From JAAURB01 sp049649525 (GTDB lineage: Bacteria; Cyanobacteriota; Cyanobacteriia; Cyanobacteriales; Microcoleaceae): 64,000 bases of DNA. The stretch covers positions 124,001 to 188,000 of the forward strand of contig JBARZE010000038.1 of the NCBI GenBank assembly GCA_049649525.1, written 5' to 3'. The notes beneath the pieces are model-generated. The model was not told where the DNA came from, did no database searches, and worked only from the letters and a program-made list of their open reading frames with translations. This document shows, in pieces, positions 26,701-35,685 of this stretch. Each line of letters starts with the position of its first letter. Positions within the stretch are counted from its first letter, which is position 1. The position numbers and the translations under genes were made by a program.

Positions 26701-26906
26701 CTGCCTCAAGAATGCCTCTATGGTTCCCTCATCTTCCCATAACTTTTCAACTGAAAGATACTTTCCCCCAATAAAGATTCTACTCAATAAAAAACTCTTC
26801 TCTCTGCCTCAAGAATGCCTCTATGGTTCCCTCATATTCCCATAACTTTTCAACTGAAAGATACTTTCCCCCAATAAAGATTCTACTCAATAAAAAACTC
26901 CTCTCT
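26701..26906. repeat. Two tandem copies of a 103 bp repeat
   Basis: The unit starting ctgcctcaagaatgcctcta occurs at 26701 and again at 26804, differing at only a couple of positions (catcttccc versus catattccc). It fills the gap between the convergent restriction-modification and CHAT genes. The near identity points to a recent duplication or to array contraction. No coding potential is evident. Confidence 0.9.
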
Positions 26907-26907
26907 C

Positions 26908-28335
26908 TTACCACGGACTCCCAATCAAATTAAACCCAGACCAAAAAAACGGATGAGACATTTCAATATCATCTAATTCCGCTAATTCAGAAGGTAACGA
27001 GAGGCTGTTTTTAGACGTAATTAGTTGACCTTGATCAAAACGAACTTTTTGCTGAATCATCGCAACTTGAGCGTTCTGCAGCGCCTCAGCCTTAGTTGAA
27101 GCCATTTTTAACTGTTGATAAAACTCACTCATTAACCCTAACGTTCCTAAATCACTAACAAACCATAAACTCGCTAAAGCCGATTTCACCCCAGACTGTA
27201 ACGCCAGTCCTGCAAACCCTAATTCCACCTCTGCATTCCCCACAGCAGTCTGACAAGCGCTTAAAACGAGTAATTCAGCCGGAGGATTATTCCAGTCCAT
27301 TTCCGGCATCTGATTCAGGCGAAGTTGACTATCCCAAAGTTGAATATAAGACTGATTCGGCGATCCGGCTTGAAATTCAGCATGAGTAGCTAAATGAATT
27401 ATTTTATAATCTGTTGCAGTTAATTGTTGATCTAAATTGTCTTGAGTAAAAGTATCATTTAAAAAAGATTTTCCCGGCCATAATCCGGTGGGATTTTGAT
27501 TAGTTTGTCGAACAATAGTCGAAAGTTCAACGGGAACAGCAGGTAACGGATTTTGATCATTAAATTCAGACGCTCCCATCGCTAATACATTCGCGTCGTT
27601 GAGTTTGGCATACTCATGATTCATTAAATTAAATCCAGGAATTCGCGTGATGCCATATTGTTCAATTAAAAACTGTTCTCCATCATGTAACGCGCCTAAA
27701 GGTAAAGTTCGTAAGCCTTCTCCTAAGCAGAATAAAATGGTATCAATTTCGCTGGCTTCTAGATCACTTTTTATCGGCTGAATCATCCAGTTATAAAGTT
27801 GTTGAGCAGGTTCTAAATAAGAGGTGGTTGTGAGTTGACGGGGGTTCGTCACTTCGACATAAAATCGACGAACAACATCATATAATTCGGTAGAATTTGC
27901 GTCAAAAACTTCATGAATAATCGGCAAGCCCCCTGGATTAATTAACACCAAACGTAGATGATCTGGTTTTGGCATCACCCACAATACTGCCGCTTTGCGC
28001 TCGGTTTGACGAATTTGTCGCAACAAAACTTGAGCAATTTCATCCGAGTCAAGAGATGTATCAGCCAGTTCTCGGCTAAAATAGTCCTCATATTCCTGTT
28101 CTAAGCGTTGTTCCATCGCCGTAATAGACCGTGTCACTGCTGGGTCAGGAGCTTGAGCCACTTCCGCTGGAGTCGTCGCCAGCAGGCTGCAACTGCCCAA
28201 AACCAAACAAAATCCCAAAATCGTAAATTTGACCCGCTGCTGAACCTTTAGAAATCGGCTGAGGCGATAAAAGACTCTAGCCCACATCCCCAAAATAATT
28301 CGGAATTGATTAAAATACAGTTTGAGAAGTTTCAT
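26908..28335 (-). CDS. CHAT-domain protease-like lipoprotein
   Basis: 475 aa. After a basic N terminus a hydrophobic helix ends in a lipobox, LVLGSC (Cys near residue 49), so it is probably lipidated and faces the periplasm or outer membrane. A start at the internal Met near residue 17 is possible. After a helical linker the CHAT (caspase-HetF) domain shows the catalytic His in IIHLATHAEF and Cys in LLVLSACQTAVG, then the ending FFWSGFNLIG. CHAT proteases cleave partner proteins, often after sensing through attached domains; here there is no TPR. Divergent from tatC. Confidence 0.85.
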   Translation of the reverse strand: MKLLKLYFNQFRIILGMWARVFYRLSRFLKVQQRVKFTILGFCLVLGSCSLLATTPAEVAQAPDPAVTRSITAMEQRLEQEYEDYFSRELADTSLDSDEIAQVLLRQIRQTERKAAVLWVMPKPDHLRLVLINPGGLPIIHEVFDANSTELYDVVRRFYVEVTNPRQLTTTSYLEPAQQLYNWMIQPIKSDLEASEIDTILFCLGEGLRTLPLGALHDGEQFLIEQYGITRIPGFNLMNHEYAKLNDANVLAMGASEFNDQNPLPAVPVELSTIVRQTNQNPTGLWPGKSFLNDTFTQDNLDQQLTATDYKIIHLATHAEFQAGSPNQSYIQLWDSQLRLNQMPEMDWNNPPAELLVLSACQTAVGNAEVELGFAGLALQSGVKSALASLWFVSDLGTLGLMSEFYQQLKMASTKAEALQNAQVAMIQQKVRFDQGQLITSKNSLSLPSELAELDDIEMSHPFFWSGFNLIGSPW

Positions 28336-28551
28336 CGCTTAACAGGAGAGAATCTGGCTATAGCAGACTATGATAACTAGCCTGACTGAATCTGAGCTGA
28401 ATTTGTTACACAAAATTACCGTTGGTGATTACAGATAATTGGCAATGACTAATAACAATTGCGTACGATACAATAGTTGATGTCTGGCTCAGAGTTAGCG
28501 AGAATAGTCCTCTATTAGTGGCTACAGTAATTCTATTTAAATCATTAAGAT

Positions 28552-29370
28552 ATGACACCTCCTTCCAATTCGGAGAATCCTGAAAACGGTTCTTATCCCT
28601 CTGCATCCACTGCAACAGAAGTAGAGAATACAGTAGAAGCAACAAATAATGAACATCTCGATCAAATCCCAGACGAGGTGGAGATGTCTTTATTCGACCA
28701 TCTAGAAGAGTTACGTCAGCGGATTTTTTATTCATTAATTGCTGTGGGTTTGGGAATTGTCGGATGTTTTTTAGTCGTCCGCCCTATTGTGCAGATTTTA
28801 CAAGTTCCAGCCAAAGGAGTTAAGTTTTTACAACTTGCGCCAGGGGAATACTTTTTTGTCTCTTTAAAAGTAGCGGGATACAGTGGCTTACTAATAGCAA
28901 GTCCGTTTATTTTATATCAAATTACTCAGTTTGTTTTACCCGGATTAACTCGGCGAGAGCGACGACTGTTAGGGCCGATTTTTTTAGGCTCTACTGTTTT
29001 ATTTATTATGGGATTAGTCTTTGCATATTTTGCTTTAATTCCAGCCGCTTTGAAGTTTTTTATTAGTTATGGTGCGGATGTTGTTGAGCAGTTATGGTCA
29101 ATTGAACGATATTTTGAGTTCGTTTTACTATTACTCTTTAGTACAGCATTAGCATTTCAAATTCCCATTGTGCAAGCCTTACTCGGAAGTTTAAAAATTG
29201 TATCTTCTCAGCAAATGTTATCAGGATGGCGATACATTGTGGTTGGGGCGGCTGTGGTGGGTGCTGTTCTAACGCCTTCAACAGATCCTTTCACCCAAAG
29301 TTTATTAGGAGGTGCTATTTTAGGTTTATATTTCGGAGGGGTGGGTATAGTTAAGCTTTTAGGTAACTAA
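28552..29370 (+). CDS. tatC: TatC, twin-arginine translocase subunit
   Basis: 272 aa. After a 45-residue acidic, low-complexity N-terminal extension, MSLFDHLEELRQRI is the TatC signature, and six membrane segments follow, with FLQLAPGEYFFVSLK and FGLVFAYFAL-like positions conserved (here LVFAYFALIPAALKFF), ending SGWRYIVVGAAVVGAVLTPSTDP. TatC binds twin-arginine signal peptides in the plasma or thylakoid membrane. The first Met of the signature could be an alternative start. No tatA is adjacent. Confidence 0.95.
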   Translation: MTPPSNSENPENGSYPSASTATEVENTVEATNNEHLDQIPDEVEMSLFDHLEELRQRIFYSLIAVGLGIVGCFLVVRPIVQILQVPAKGVKFLQLAPGEYFFVSLKVAGYSGLLIASPFILYQITQFVLPGLTRRERRLLGPIFLGSTVLFIMGLVFAYFALIPAALKFFISYGADVVEQLWSIERYFEFVLLLLFSTALAFQIPIVQALLGSLKIVSSQQMLSGWRYIVVGAAVVGAVLTPSTDPFTQSLLGGAILGLYFGGVGIVKLLGN

Positions 29371-29478
29371 AGAAAGTTACGTTAAATTATCAGGGGAGAA
29401 CATATTGTTATTTTTGATTTTATCATGAGAAGATAATTATATTAGTTCTCTTACAATAATTACTTCTAGTAGAAATCA

Positions 29479-30093
29479 ATGATAGACTCTAGTAATCCTG
29501 AAAATTTAAATGATTCTGTTCAAGTGGGTCAGCTTTTAGAACGGATTGAACAATTAGAAAATCAGTTAAATCAAGTATTATCTCTTTCCGAACGAATCGA
29601 TGCAGTCGAATCAGATATCTCACTGGTTCCCGATGTTCAACGCTACGATAAACTGCGAAAATGTTTAGCAGAAAAACGTTGGTTTGATGCGGATACTGAA
29701 ACGATTCAATTAATTATTACAATCGCTGGAGAAACTGAACTTGAAGAATTAACACCCGAAGAAATTGCGAGTTTTCCTTGCGGTGCATTACGAGTCATTG
29801 ATAATTTATGGTCAAAATATAGTCAAGAAAAATTTGGTTTTAGTACCCAATTAAAGATTTATAAAGAAGTAGGCGGAGACCTAGAAACCACCCTAGAACA
29901 AAATCAAGCCATCGTTGAACAATGGGGTGAAAAAGTGGGATGGAGAGACGATAAAAGATGGCTAAAATGCGATCAACTAGACTACAGCTTAAATGCGCCT
30001 ATTGGTTGTCATCCCTCTCGATGGTGGAATTCTCCCTTCGGTTCAAAAATGACTAATTATTTCTTAGCGCGTTTAATTCGGTGTGGGTTTTGA
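29479..30093 (+). CDS. GUN4-domain protein
   Basis: 204 aa. An N-terminal coiled-coil-like segment (LLERIEQLENQLNQVLSL) precedes the GUN4 core at about 60-200: YDKLRKCLAEKRWFDADTET, FPCGALRVIDNLWSKYSQEKFG, VGWRDDKRW and APIGCHPSRWW. GUN4 domains bind porphyrins; the archetype stimulates Mg-chelatase, while paralogues with added domains like this one may be heme or bilin sensors. The final codons and stop (TGA 30091-30093) touch the end of the tnpB element downstream, and the two reading frames overlap by 37 bp. Confidence 0.85.
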   Translation: MIDSSNPENLNDSVQVGQLLERIEQLENQLNQVLSLSERIDAVESDISLVPDVQRYDKLRKCLAEKRWFDADTETIQLIITIAGETELEELTPEEIASFPCGALRVIDNLWSKYSQEKFGFSTQLKIYKEVGGDLETTLEQNQAIVEQWGEKVGWRDDKRWLKCDQLDYSLNAPIGCHPSRWWNSPFGSKMTNYFLARLIRCGF

Positions 30094-30097
30094 ACCT

Positions 30098-30116
30098 CCC
30101 ATCGGTAAACCGAGGG
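30098..30116. repeat. Right-end hairpin of the decayed tnpB element
   Basis: CCC-a-TCGGT (30098-30106) pairs with ACCGA-GGG (30109-30116) over a 2 nt loop, the kind of subterminal hairpin used by IS200/IS605 elements. The element therefore probably ends at about 30091-30094, exactly at the stop codon of the GUN4-domain gene, and the tnpB frame runs 35 bp past the element into that gene's antisense strand. Confidence 0.55.
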
Positions 30117-30488
30117 ATTCCCATATAGACTCTTAGCCCTTGCTATTGCCCCTGCCAGACCGCCATTACTGGGCTGTTTGTTCACGGTAGTTCCTACCGC
30201 AATTTCTTCTAATCCTCTGCTTTTTACTATTAATGATGCTGCAATATCTCTATCCTGAATATATCCACATTCATCGCATTTGTGATCGCGTTCACTTAGC
30301 TCTTTTTTACCTGTATGAGTGCCACAAGAAGGACATATTTGTGAAGTAAAATCTTTATTAACCTTGGCAAAATATGTATCTGTTTGAGAGCAAACATACT
30401 CTAGTACCTCAAAAAATTGTCCTAATCCCATATCAAGAGATTGTTTACAAAACAAACCTTTTGACCAAGATTTAAAGTTAATATTTAT

Positions 30489-30512
30489 GTCCTTCGGACA
30501 GGCTGCGCCAAC
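30489..30512. repeat. 24 bp short interspersed repeat inside the tnpB pseudogene
   Basis: gtccttcggacaggctgcgc (continuing caac) resembles dispersed short repeats of cyanobacteria. It encodes VGAACPKD in place of the expected V-E-D at RuvC motif II, a net gain of about six codons in frame. Confidence 0.5.
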
Positions 30513-31501
30513 AACAAATATCATCCCTACGCCTTCACATAATTGACGTGCTAGCTTGAAATGATAATCTTTACGTCTATTCGCTACTTCTTCATGTAGT
30601 AAAGCAATACGATGTTGTAACTTATTCCATTTACCAGAACCTATGGTTTTCTTTTTAAGCCTTCTTTGTAGTAATTTAATCTGACGCAGCGCTTTATCTA
30701 AAAACCTTGGTCTAGCAATAATTAAACCATCGCTTGTAGCAAGCATCGATTTAATGCCTACATCTAAACCTACAGCGTGACCATGAGGTATAGGTGTAGG
30801 AATATTAGCATCAAGTTCAATCATTAAGTTAGCATAGTAGCCACTTGCTTTTTTAATGATTTGTACTTGTTTGATTTGAAAACCATCGGGTATATCCCTA
30901 GATTTTCTTAACTTAATTAACTTAAGTAGAGGGATCTTAAGATAACTACCATTTAATTCAATTTTATTGCTAATTAAATTGAAAGATTTCATCTTCTTCT
31001 TGTAGCGAGGAAAACCCATTCCTTTAGATTTCATATCATTGAATGCTCTATCTAACTTACGCAATGTTTGTTGCATGGCTTGAGCATTACCGCTATGAAG
31101 AAAAGGGTTAATTTTCTTGGCTTTTGTCAGGCTTGAAGATTGAAAGTGGTAATTAGGGTAATCAAACGGTTTGACGATCTACTCACAATGGAGCGAACAC
31201 TTGTTAATCTCACAACTACGCGAGTTATACCAAAGCGCATCTTATATAGAGAGCATAGTTCCAAACAGACTTGCATACATCAAGATTATGCTGGATGATT
31301 TCTATCTGTTTAGCTGTTGGTTGTAACTTGTTGGTGTAAGTCAGATTAAGCATTGCGACTGGGTCACGCTTGTTGATTCATTCTATGATACTACAGAATT
31401 TACACCCATCACGCTAAAATTGTAAAATGGGCTGATATCCCTTCAATAAATTGAGGGTCTTACGCCCGAAAAGATAAAACATTTAATCCTTTCATCTTGC
31501 A

Positions 31502-31525
31502 AGAGACGTTATCTGTAACGTCTCT
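31502..31525. repeat. Dispersed palindrome, copy 1
   Basis: AGAGACGTTA-tctg-TAACGTCTCT is a perfect 10 bp inverted repeat, followed by act. It lies directly downstream of the ftn2/zipN stop. Related copies are at 55564-55587 and 60696-60720. Confidence 0.75.
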
Positions 31526-31534
31526 ACTGTGAAT

Positions 31535-33844
31535 CTAATTAACAAACCACTCCTGAATTTGCCATTGATTATCTTGGCGAACTAACTGATATTCAATCAG
31601 CAACTGCTCATCTTTTGAATCAATTTGTACTCCATTTTCATAAAATCGAGCCGCTTCTCGAACTTCCGCCGTCACAGTGGCTAGTTCTGGATTTTGACTA
31701 TCTACCTCAACATTTTGAATCGAAACACTATGCTGATATAAGCGATAGGAATTATCTGCTTCAATCGTTCGCGATAACTGCGTCCATTCCCCCAAAGAAG
31801 GATTTACCAAGATTTGTGAGATTTGTTCTGTTTCATGATTCGGCCCCAGGGCTTCTGACTTAATGGATAACCATCGGTTAATCACTTGATCTGCCACTTC
31901 TGGGGTTAATTCACCCGTCAGAGGCGCAGTCGTCGCGGTTTGTGGAATTTCTAGAGGAGGCTGAGCGATTTGAACCATCGCTTGTTCACCCTGTAAGCGC
32001 GGCGTAGACCCCCCTAAATTTAACGCTCGGGCAAACCAGCCCAAAATTTGAGACAGGATAAAAAATAGCAGCCACAGCGCCAGTAAACCAATTGCGCCAA
32101 CTAAAATTAACCGCAGGATTTTGCTGAAATCTCGTTGATTGGAAGTTCGACGAGGTCGTTTCATTTCCATTCCGGCTCCCTGATCTCGGTTCCCGGCTCC
32201 TTCATATGTGGACGAGTTCATCGTATTGGGTGGAAGTTCTGGAGAACTAACAGTAGCAGGATTTGTCTCTGTAGAAGCAGCCACCACTGGAGTTTGTAGA
32301 GTGGTTGAGGGAGTTTTTGTCTCTCGGGTTGAAGCCGGGTCGGCGCTAGCGATACGAGATTGAATCCGTTCTGTTAATCGACCCATCGTACCTGATTGAC
32401 CTAACATCGAACTCCCCACTGCATCCGCTCCCATTCCCGCCACAGCCGCCCCTCCCGCTGAGGTTATAGTAGGGGTGTCAGGAGATGACTCAGAAGCCTG
32501 AATTGCAGCAGGAGCCGTTGCTCGTCGAGGTTGTACCACAACCCACTCATTCGAGCCTTCCATTTCAGAGGGTAAAGCTTCTAAATAAGACTGTACTGCT
32601 GGATTAGCAAAGTAATCTTTAAGAGAAACCGATTGGCGCGATAAATCCTGGAAGTGAGGAAAGACCTCATCTTGCAACCACCGTTCTGCATACAAGCATA
32701 ATCCCGGTAGTAAGTCGGGGGAATCTTTGGAATGTTCTCGGATAAATGCAATCGGTTCACGTTCTTGAGAGAGTTCTAAGGCCCGATTTGCCTCCTCTGT
32801 TTGGCCCAACAGTAAAGCACAAACTGCTTTTTCCAAATGGACATCCTGCCGTCGGCCTAACTGCATTAGCATCAGTTTTGCTTTGCGAACCAGTGCCGGT
32901 TGGGCCTTCGCAAATCCTTGGGCCAGTAGAGTATAAACCGTTAAATAAGTGGCGACCGCAGACGGACGACGGGCTTCGACTTCAAAAATGGCTTGCTGTT
33001 CGCTGCTGGTTAAATGACGGCGCAGTTGTTGCACAAATCGCAGAAAATCTTCAACACTTAAACCGGATTGATCGTCTCCCTGGCCATCTACCCCTCCCCG
33101 TTCGTGGAGCATTTCCCGGAATAATTGTAGACCTTTGTGGCGTTGGCTTGTTTTCTCTTCCGGTCGTTGTAGCAATTCCAGAATCCGATAGGGACGCAAC
33201 TTGTACAAGTCGGTTTGCATCTGACCCCGCAGACTCGGGAAAAGATTTTCTCGCAACAACAAGTCTTGTCCGGCTTCAAGGGATGCAGCCGCTTTTTCAT
33301 ACTGTCCCTGTTGCCATTGTTCTCGTCCCAGTTCTAGATAAGCTAGAGCCACTGTTAAGACAATATCCGGTAAAATCAGCTCCGGATCGCCAAAGCGGCC
33401 ATCCTTGATGCCCATACTACCGTTACTGAGATAGGGTTGAGCCAGTTGAATCAGTTGTTCATATTCTCCCAATTCTTGAAAAATTAGCAACGCCCCCACA
33501 AATTGGAAATCTTCAATCTCAATACTGGGTCGGGGAGAATCGGAATCTTTATCCAAATTCCAAGAAACTGACAAGTCTTCCTCATCTAAGCCTTGAGCCT
33601 TTAGTTCAGATTCTGCATCATAAGTTTTGGCCAAAAAACCCATATCATAAGCTTTGCGCTGATCGAAATCAGACAAAACTGTATAGGCTTCATCAATCAG
33701 TTGTTTACGGGCATTGATCGCTACTTCAGAATACTCCCTTCTCGGAAGCGAAGATGCGCGATCGCTTCGGGCTTGCTTGAGTTGGTCAGCAGTTGCCTGA
33801 ATTGGTAAGCCTAAGATTCTGTAGTAGTCGAGTGGAATACGCAC
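31535..33844 (-). CDS. ftn2: Cell division protein Ftn2/ZipN (ARC6 homologue)
   Basis: 769 aa. Residues 5-70 are a J-domain-like segment (DYYRILGLPIQATADQLKQA...YTVLSDFDQRKAYD) without a clear HPD triad. A long helical region follows, then a low-complexity Ala/Ser/Thr linker (450-570), one membrane helix at about 580-605 and a C-terminal IMS/DUF4101 domain (VINRWLSIKSEALG to WQIQEWFVN). This is the layout of cyanobacterial Ftn2/ZipN and plant ARC6, which tether and stabilise the FtsZ ring at the inner membrane. Strongly recognisable and complete. Confidence 0.93.
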   Translation of the reverse strand: MRIPLDYYRILGLPIQATADQLKQARSDRASSLPRREYSEVAINARKQLIDEAYTVLSDFDQRKAYDMGFLAKTYDAESELKAQGLDEEDLSVSWNLDKDSDSPRPSIEIEDFQFVGALLIFQELGEYEQLIQLAQPYLSNGSMGIKDGRFGDPELILPDIVLTVALAYLELGREQWQQGQYEKAAASLEAGQDLLLRENLFPSLRGQMQTDLYKLRPYRILELLQRPEEKTSQRHKGLQLFREMLHERGGVDGQGDDQSGLSVEDFLRFVQQLRRHLTSSEQQAIFEVEARRPSAVATYLTVYTLLAQGFAKAQPALVRKAKLMLMQLGRRQDVHLEKAVCALLLGQTEEANRALELSQEREPIAFIREHSKDSPDLLPGLCLYAERWLQDEVFPHFQDLSRQSVSLKDYFANPAVQSYLEALPSEMEGSNEWVVVQPRRATAPAAIQASESSPDTPTITSAGGAAVAGMGADAVGSSMLGQSGTMGRLTERIQSRIASADPASTRETKTPSTTLQTPVVAASTETNPATVSSPELPPNTMNSSTYEGAGNRDQGAGMEMKRPRRTSNQRDFSKILRLILVGAIGLLALWLLFFILSQILGWFARALNLGGSTPRLQGEQAMVQIAQPPLEIPQTATTAPLTGELTPEVADQVINRWLSIKSEALGPNHETEQISQILVNPSLGEWTQLSRTIEADNSYRLYQHSVSIQNVEVDSQNPELATVTAEVREAARFYENGVQIDSKDEQLLIEYQLVRQDNQWQIQEWFVN

Positions 33845-34119
33845 GGGCCACTTTCCCTATCGGTGGGCGAACAATGTAGCTATAGTAGCGAAGTTTGTCA
33901 CCAATCGGAGTATTTCTGATAACACTTACTGGAAATACATAAAATTCACTGCTTTTAACAGAGGTCAATTTTAATCCTTGAGGGCAGTTCAGGCACTGAG
34001 GTTGAGCGGGATTGGTGACACCTCATTAGTGTATCAGAATTCTTCTCAATCGCGTCGCGGGCTATCAACTCATGTCAAAATAGTTTTACTGACTTGCTTA
34101 GTAAAGTATAACAACGACG

Positions 34120-35151
34120 ATGGTTCAAGAACGTACATTACCCAATTTTCAGGCTGATACAGTTTCCATTACCTCAGAAGAAGGATTAATTCTTTATGAG
34201 GATATGGTCTTGGGACGGTTGTTTGAGGACAAATGCGCTGAGATGTATTATCGCGGCAAAATGTTTGGCTTTGTCCACCTTTACAACGGTCAAGAAGCGG
34301 TTTCCTCTGGTATTATCAAAGCCCTAGATTCTGAAAGAGATTACGTTTGCAGCACTTATCGAGATCACGTTCATGCCCTCAGTGCTGGGGTCCCCGCACG
34401 CGAAGTGATGGCCGAGTTATTTGGTAAAGAAACAGGCTGTTCTAAAGGTCGAGGCGGCTCAATGCACATGTTCTCTGCACCACACCGCTTACTCGGGGGA
34501 TTTGCCTTTGTCGCGGAAGGTATTCCCGTCGCCACTGGGGCCGCGTTTCAAGCCAAATATCGCCAACAAGTCCTAGGAGACGATCGCCCCCAAGAAGTCA
34601 CCGCCTGTTTCTTCGGGGATGGGGCTTGTAATAATGGTCAGTTTTATGAATGCCTTAACATGGCAACTTTATGGAAACTACCTATTCTTTTTGTCGTTGA
34701 GAACAATAAATGGGCGATTGGAATGTCTCACGAACGGGCCACTTCAGATCCTGAAATTTATAAAAAAGGGCCAGCCTTTGGAATGCCGGGGCATGAAGTA
34801 GATGGGATGGACGTTTTAGCCGTTAATACTTTAGCCAAAGAAGCAGTCGCACGAGCCAGGGCAGGAGAAGGGCCAACATTGATTGAAGCATTAACCTATC
34901 GGTTCCGGGGACATTCTCTGGCTGACCCAGATGAATTACGCGATAAAAACGAAAAAGATTATTGGTTTGCTCGCGACCCGATTAAAAAGTTTGCTGCTTA
35001 TTTGACCGAACATCAACTGGCCGATTCTGAAGAATTAAAAGCCATTGATCAAAAAATTCAGGACTTGGTAAATGATTCTGTAGAATTTGCTCAATCGAGT
35101 CCCGAACCTGACGCGAGTGAATTACGCCGCTATATTTTTGCCGAAGATTAA
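34120..35151 (+). CDS. pdhA: Pyruvate dehydrogenase E1 component, alpha subunit
   Basis: 343 aa, standard length. TPP-binding motif GDGACNNGQFYECLNMA ending in ENN; the substrate-side signatures CSTYRDHVHALSAGV and GRGGSMHMF are present, as is YRFRGHSLADPDELR. It decarboxylates pyruvate with the beta subunit (not in the window) to feed acetyl-CoA synthesis. It stands alone, as is common for cyanobacteria. Confidence 0.96.
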   Translation: MVQERTLPNFQADTVSITSEEGLILYEDMVLGRLFEDKCAEMYYRGKMFGFVHLYNGQEAVSSGIIKALDSERDYVCSTYRDHVHALSAGVPAREVMAELFGKETGCSKGRGGSMHMFSAPHRLLGGFAFVAEGIPVATGAAFQAKYRQQVLGDDRPQEVTACFFGDGACNNGQFYECLNMATLWKLPILFVVENNKWAIGMSHERATSDPEIYKKGPAFGMPGHEVDGMDVLAVNTLAKEAVARARAGEGPTLIEALTYRFRGHSLADPDELRDKNEKDYWFARDPIKKFAAYLTEHQLADSEELKAIDQKIQDLVNDSVEFAQSSPEPDASELRRYIFAED

Positions 35152-35685
35152 CCACAGATCCTTGACAGAGATTTAGGCAAAATAGTTCAGTTACAACGAT
35201 TTTACGCCTCGTCTCTGTCTTATCCGTCTTAATCTTAGATTTTTGACAGTAATAAAAAGACTCAATCAATTGCAGACTTGGTGACTATATGCTAATATAA
35301 CTGTATGTCCACTATGAATGTTTACTTGATTTTTTTGTCAACCCATTCATAAACGCCAACTAGAGCATCACAACAGTAATCATTGGTGGAGTTTGCCGCG
35401 CTCGAAAATCCCGGCTTGCTCATCTCTTATTTCAACAGACTCACTCTCTGTGTCATTCACCTCGACTCCTTAATGACAATGCAGTCCGCAAAAATTATCC
35501 AGTCGAATCAGCCCCACCCCGAAGCTAAAAACATATTTCACAACTATTACGATACCGTTTTAGTTAAGGCCATCGGCAATATTATGAAGAAAGATTTTCA
35601 CTATTTTTACCCCCATCTCTTGACAGAAGTCAGAAAAAGTTATTATATTTAGAGTTTGTGTGTTGTTTCTTGGCGTGGGAGACCC
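35152..35685. other. Intergenic region pdhA-purA
   Basis: About 530 bp. A TTG-started 89-codon frame at 35383-35652 has no recognisable domain, no clear ribosome-binding site and unusual composition, and is not called. The purA promoter presumably lies here. Confidence 0.5.

Larger units (their letters stand above)
30057..31353 (-). pseudogene. tnpB: Decayed tnpB (IS200/IS605-like) with frameshift, stop and internal repeat
   Basis: The TnpB reading begins at ATG 31353 (MLNLTYTNKLQPTAKQIEII, then VCKSVWNYAL), shifts frame near 31240-31255 into DALWYNSRSCEINKCSL, meets TAG at 31179-31181, and continues IVKPFDYPNYHFQSSSLTKA into the long open part (339 aa from an internal Met). The zinc finger (CPSCG...CDECG) and Asp residues (GLDVG, QDRDIAAS) survive, but where the catalytic Glu (VED-type) should be it reads FVVGAACPKDI, from a short repeat at 30489-30512. 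The element abuts the GUN4 gene. Non-functional as a TnpB nuclease. Confidence 0.85.

Noticed and set aside
26701..26906. CRISPR-like array
   Set aside because: Two directly adjacent 103 bp units with no spacers; a plain tandem duplication.
32746..33408. 220-codon plus-strand frame inside ftn2
   Set aside because: Antisense shadow of a well-supported gene; no domain or start signal.
35383..35652. 89-codon frame between pdhA and purA
   Set aside because: TTG start, no ribosome-binding site, no recognisable domain, and a composition unlike neighbouring proteins. Treated as non-coding.
35656..35685. Earlier TTG start for purA
   Set aside because: It would add ten residues not found in the family; the TTG at 35686 has an upstream purine-rich site and gives the canonical start.
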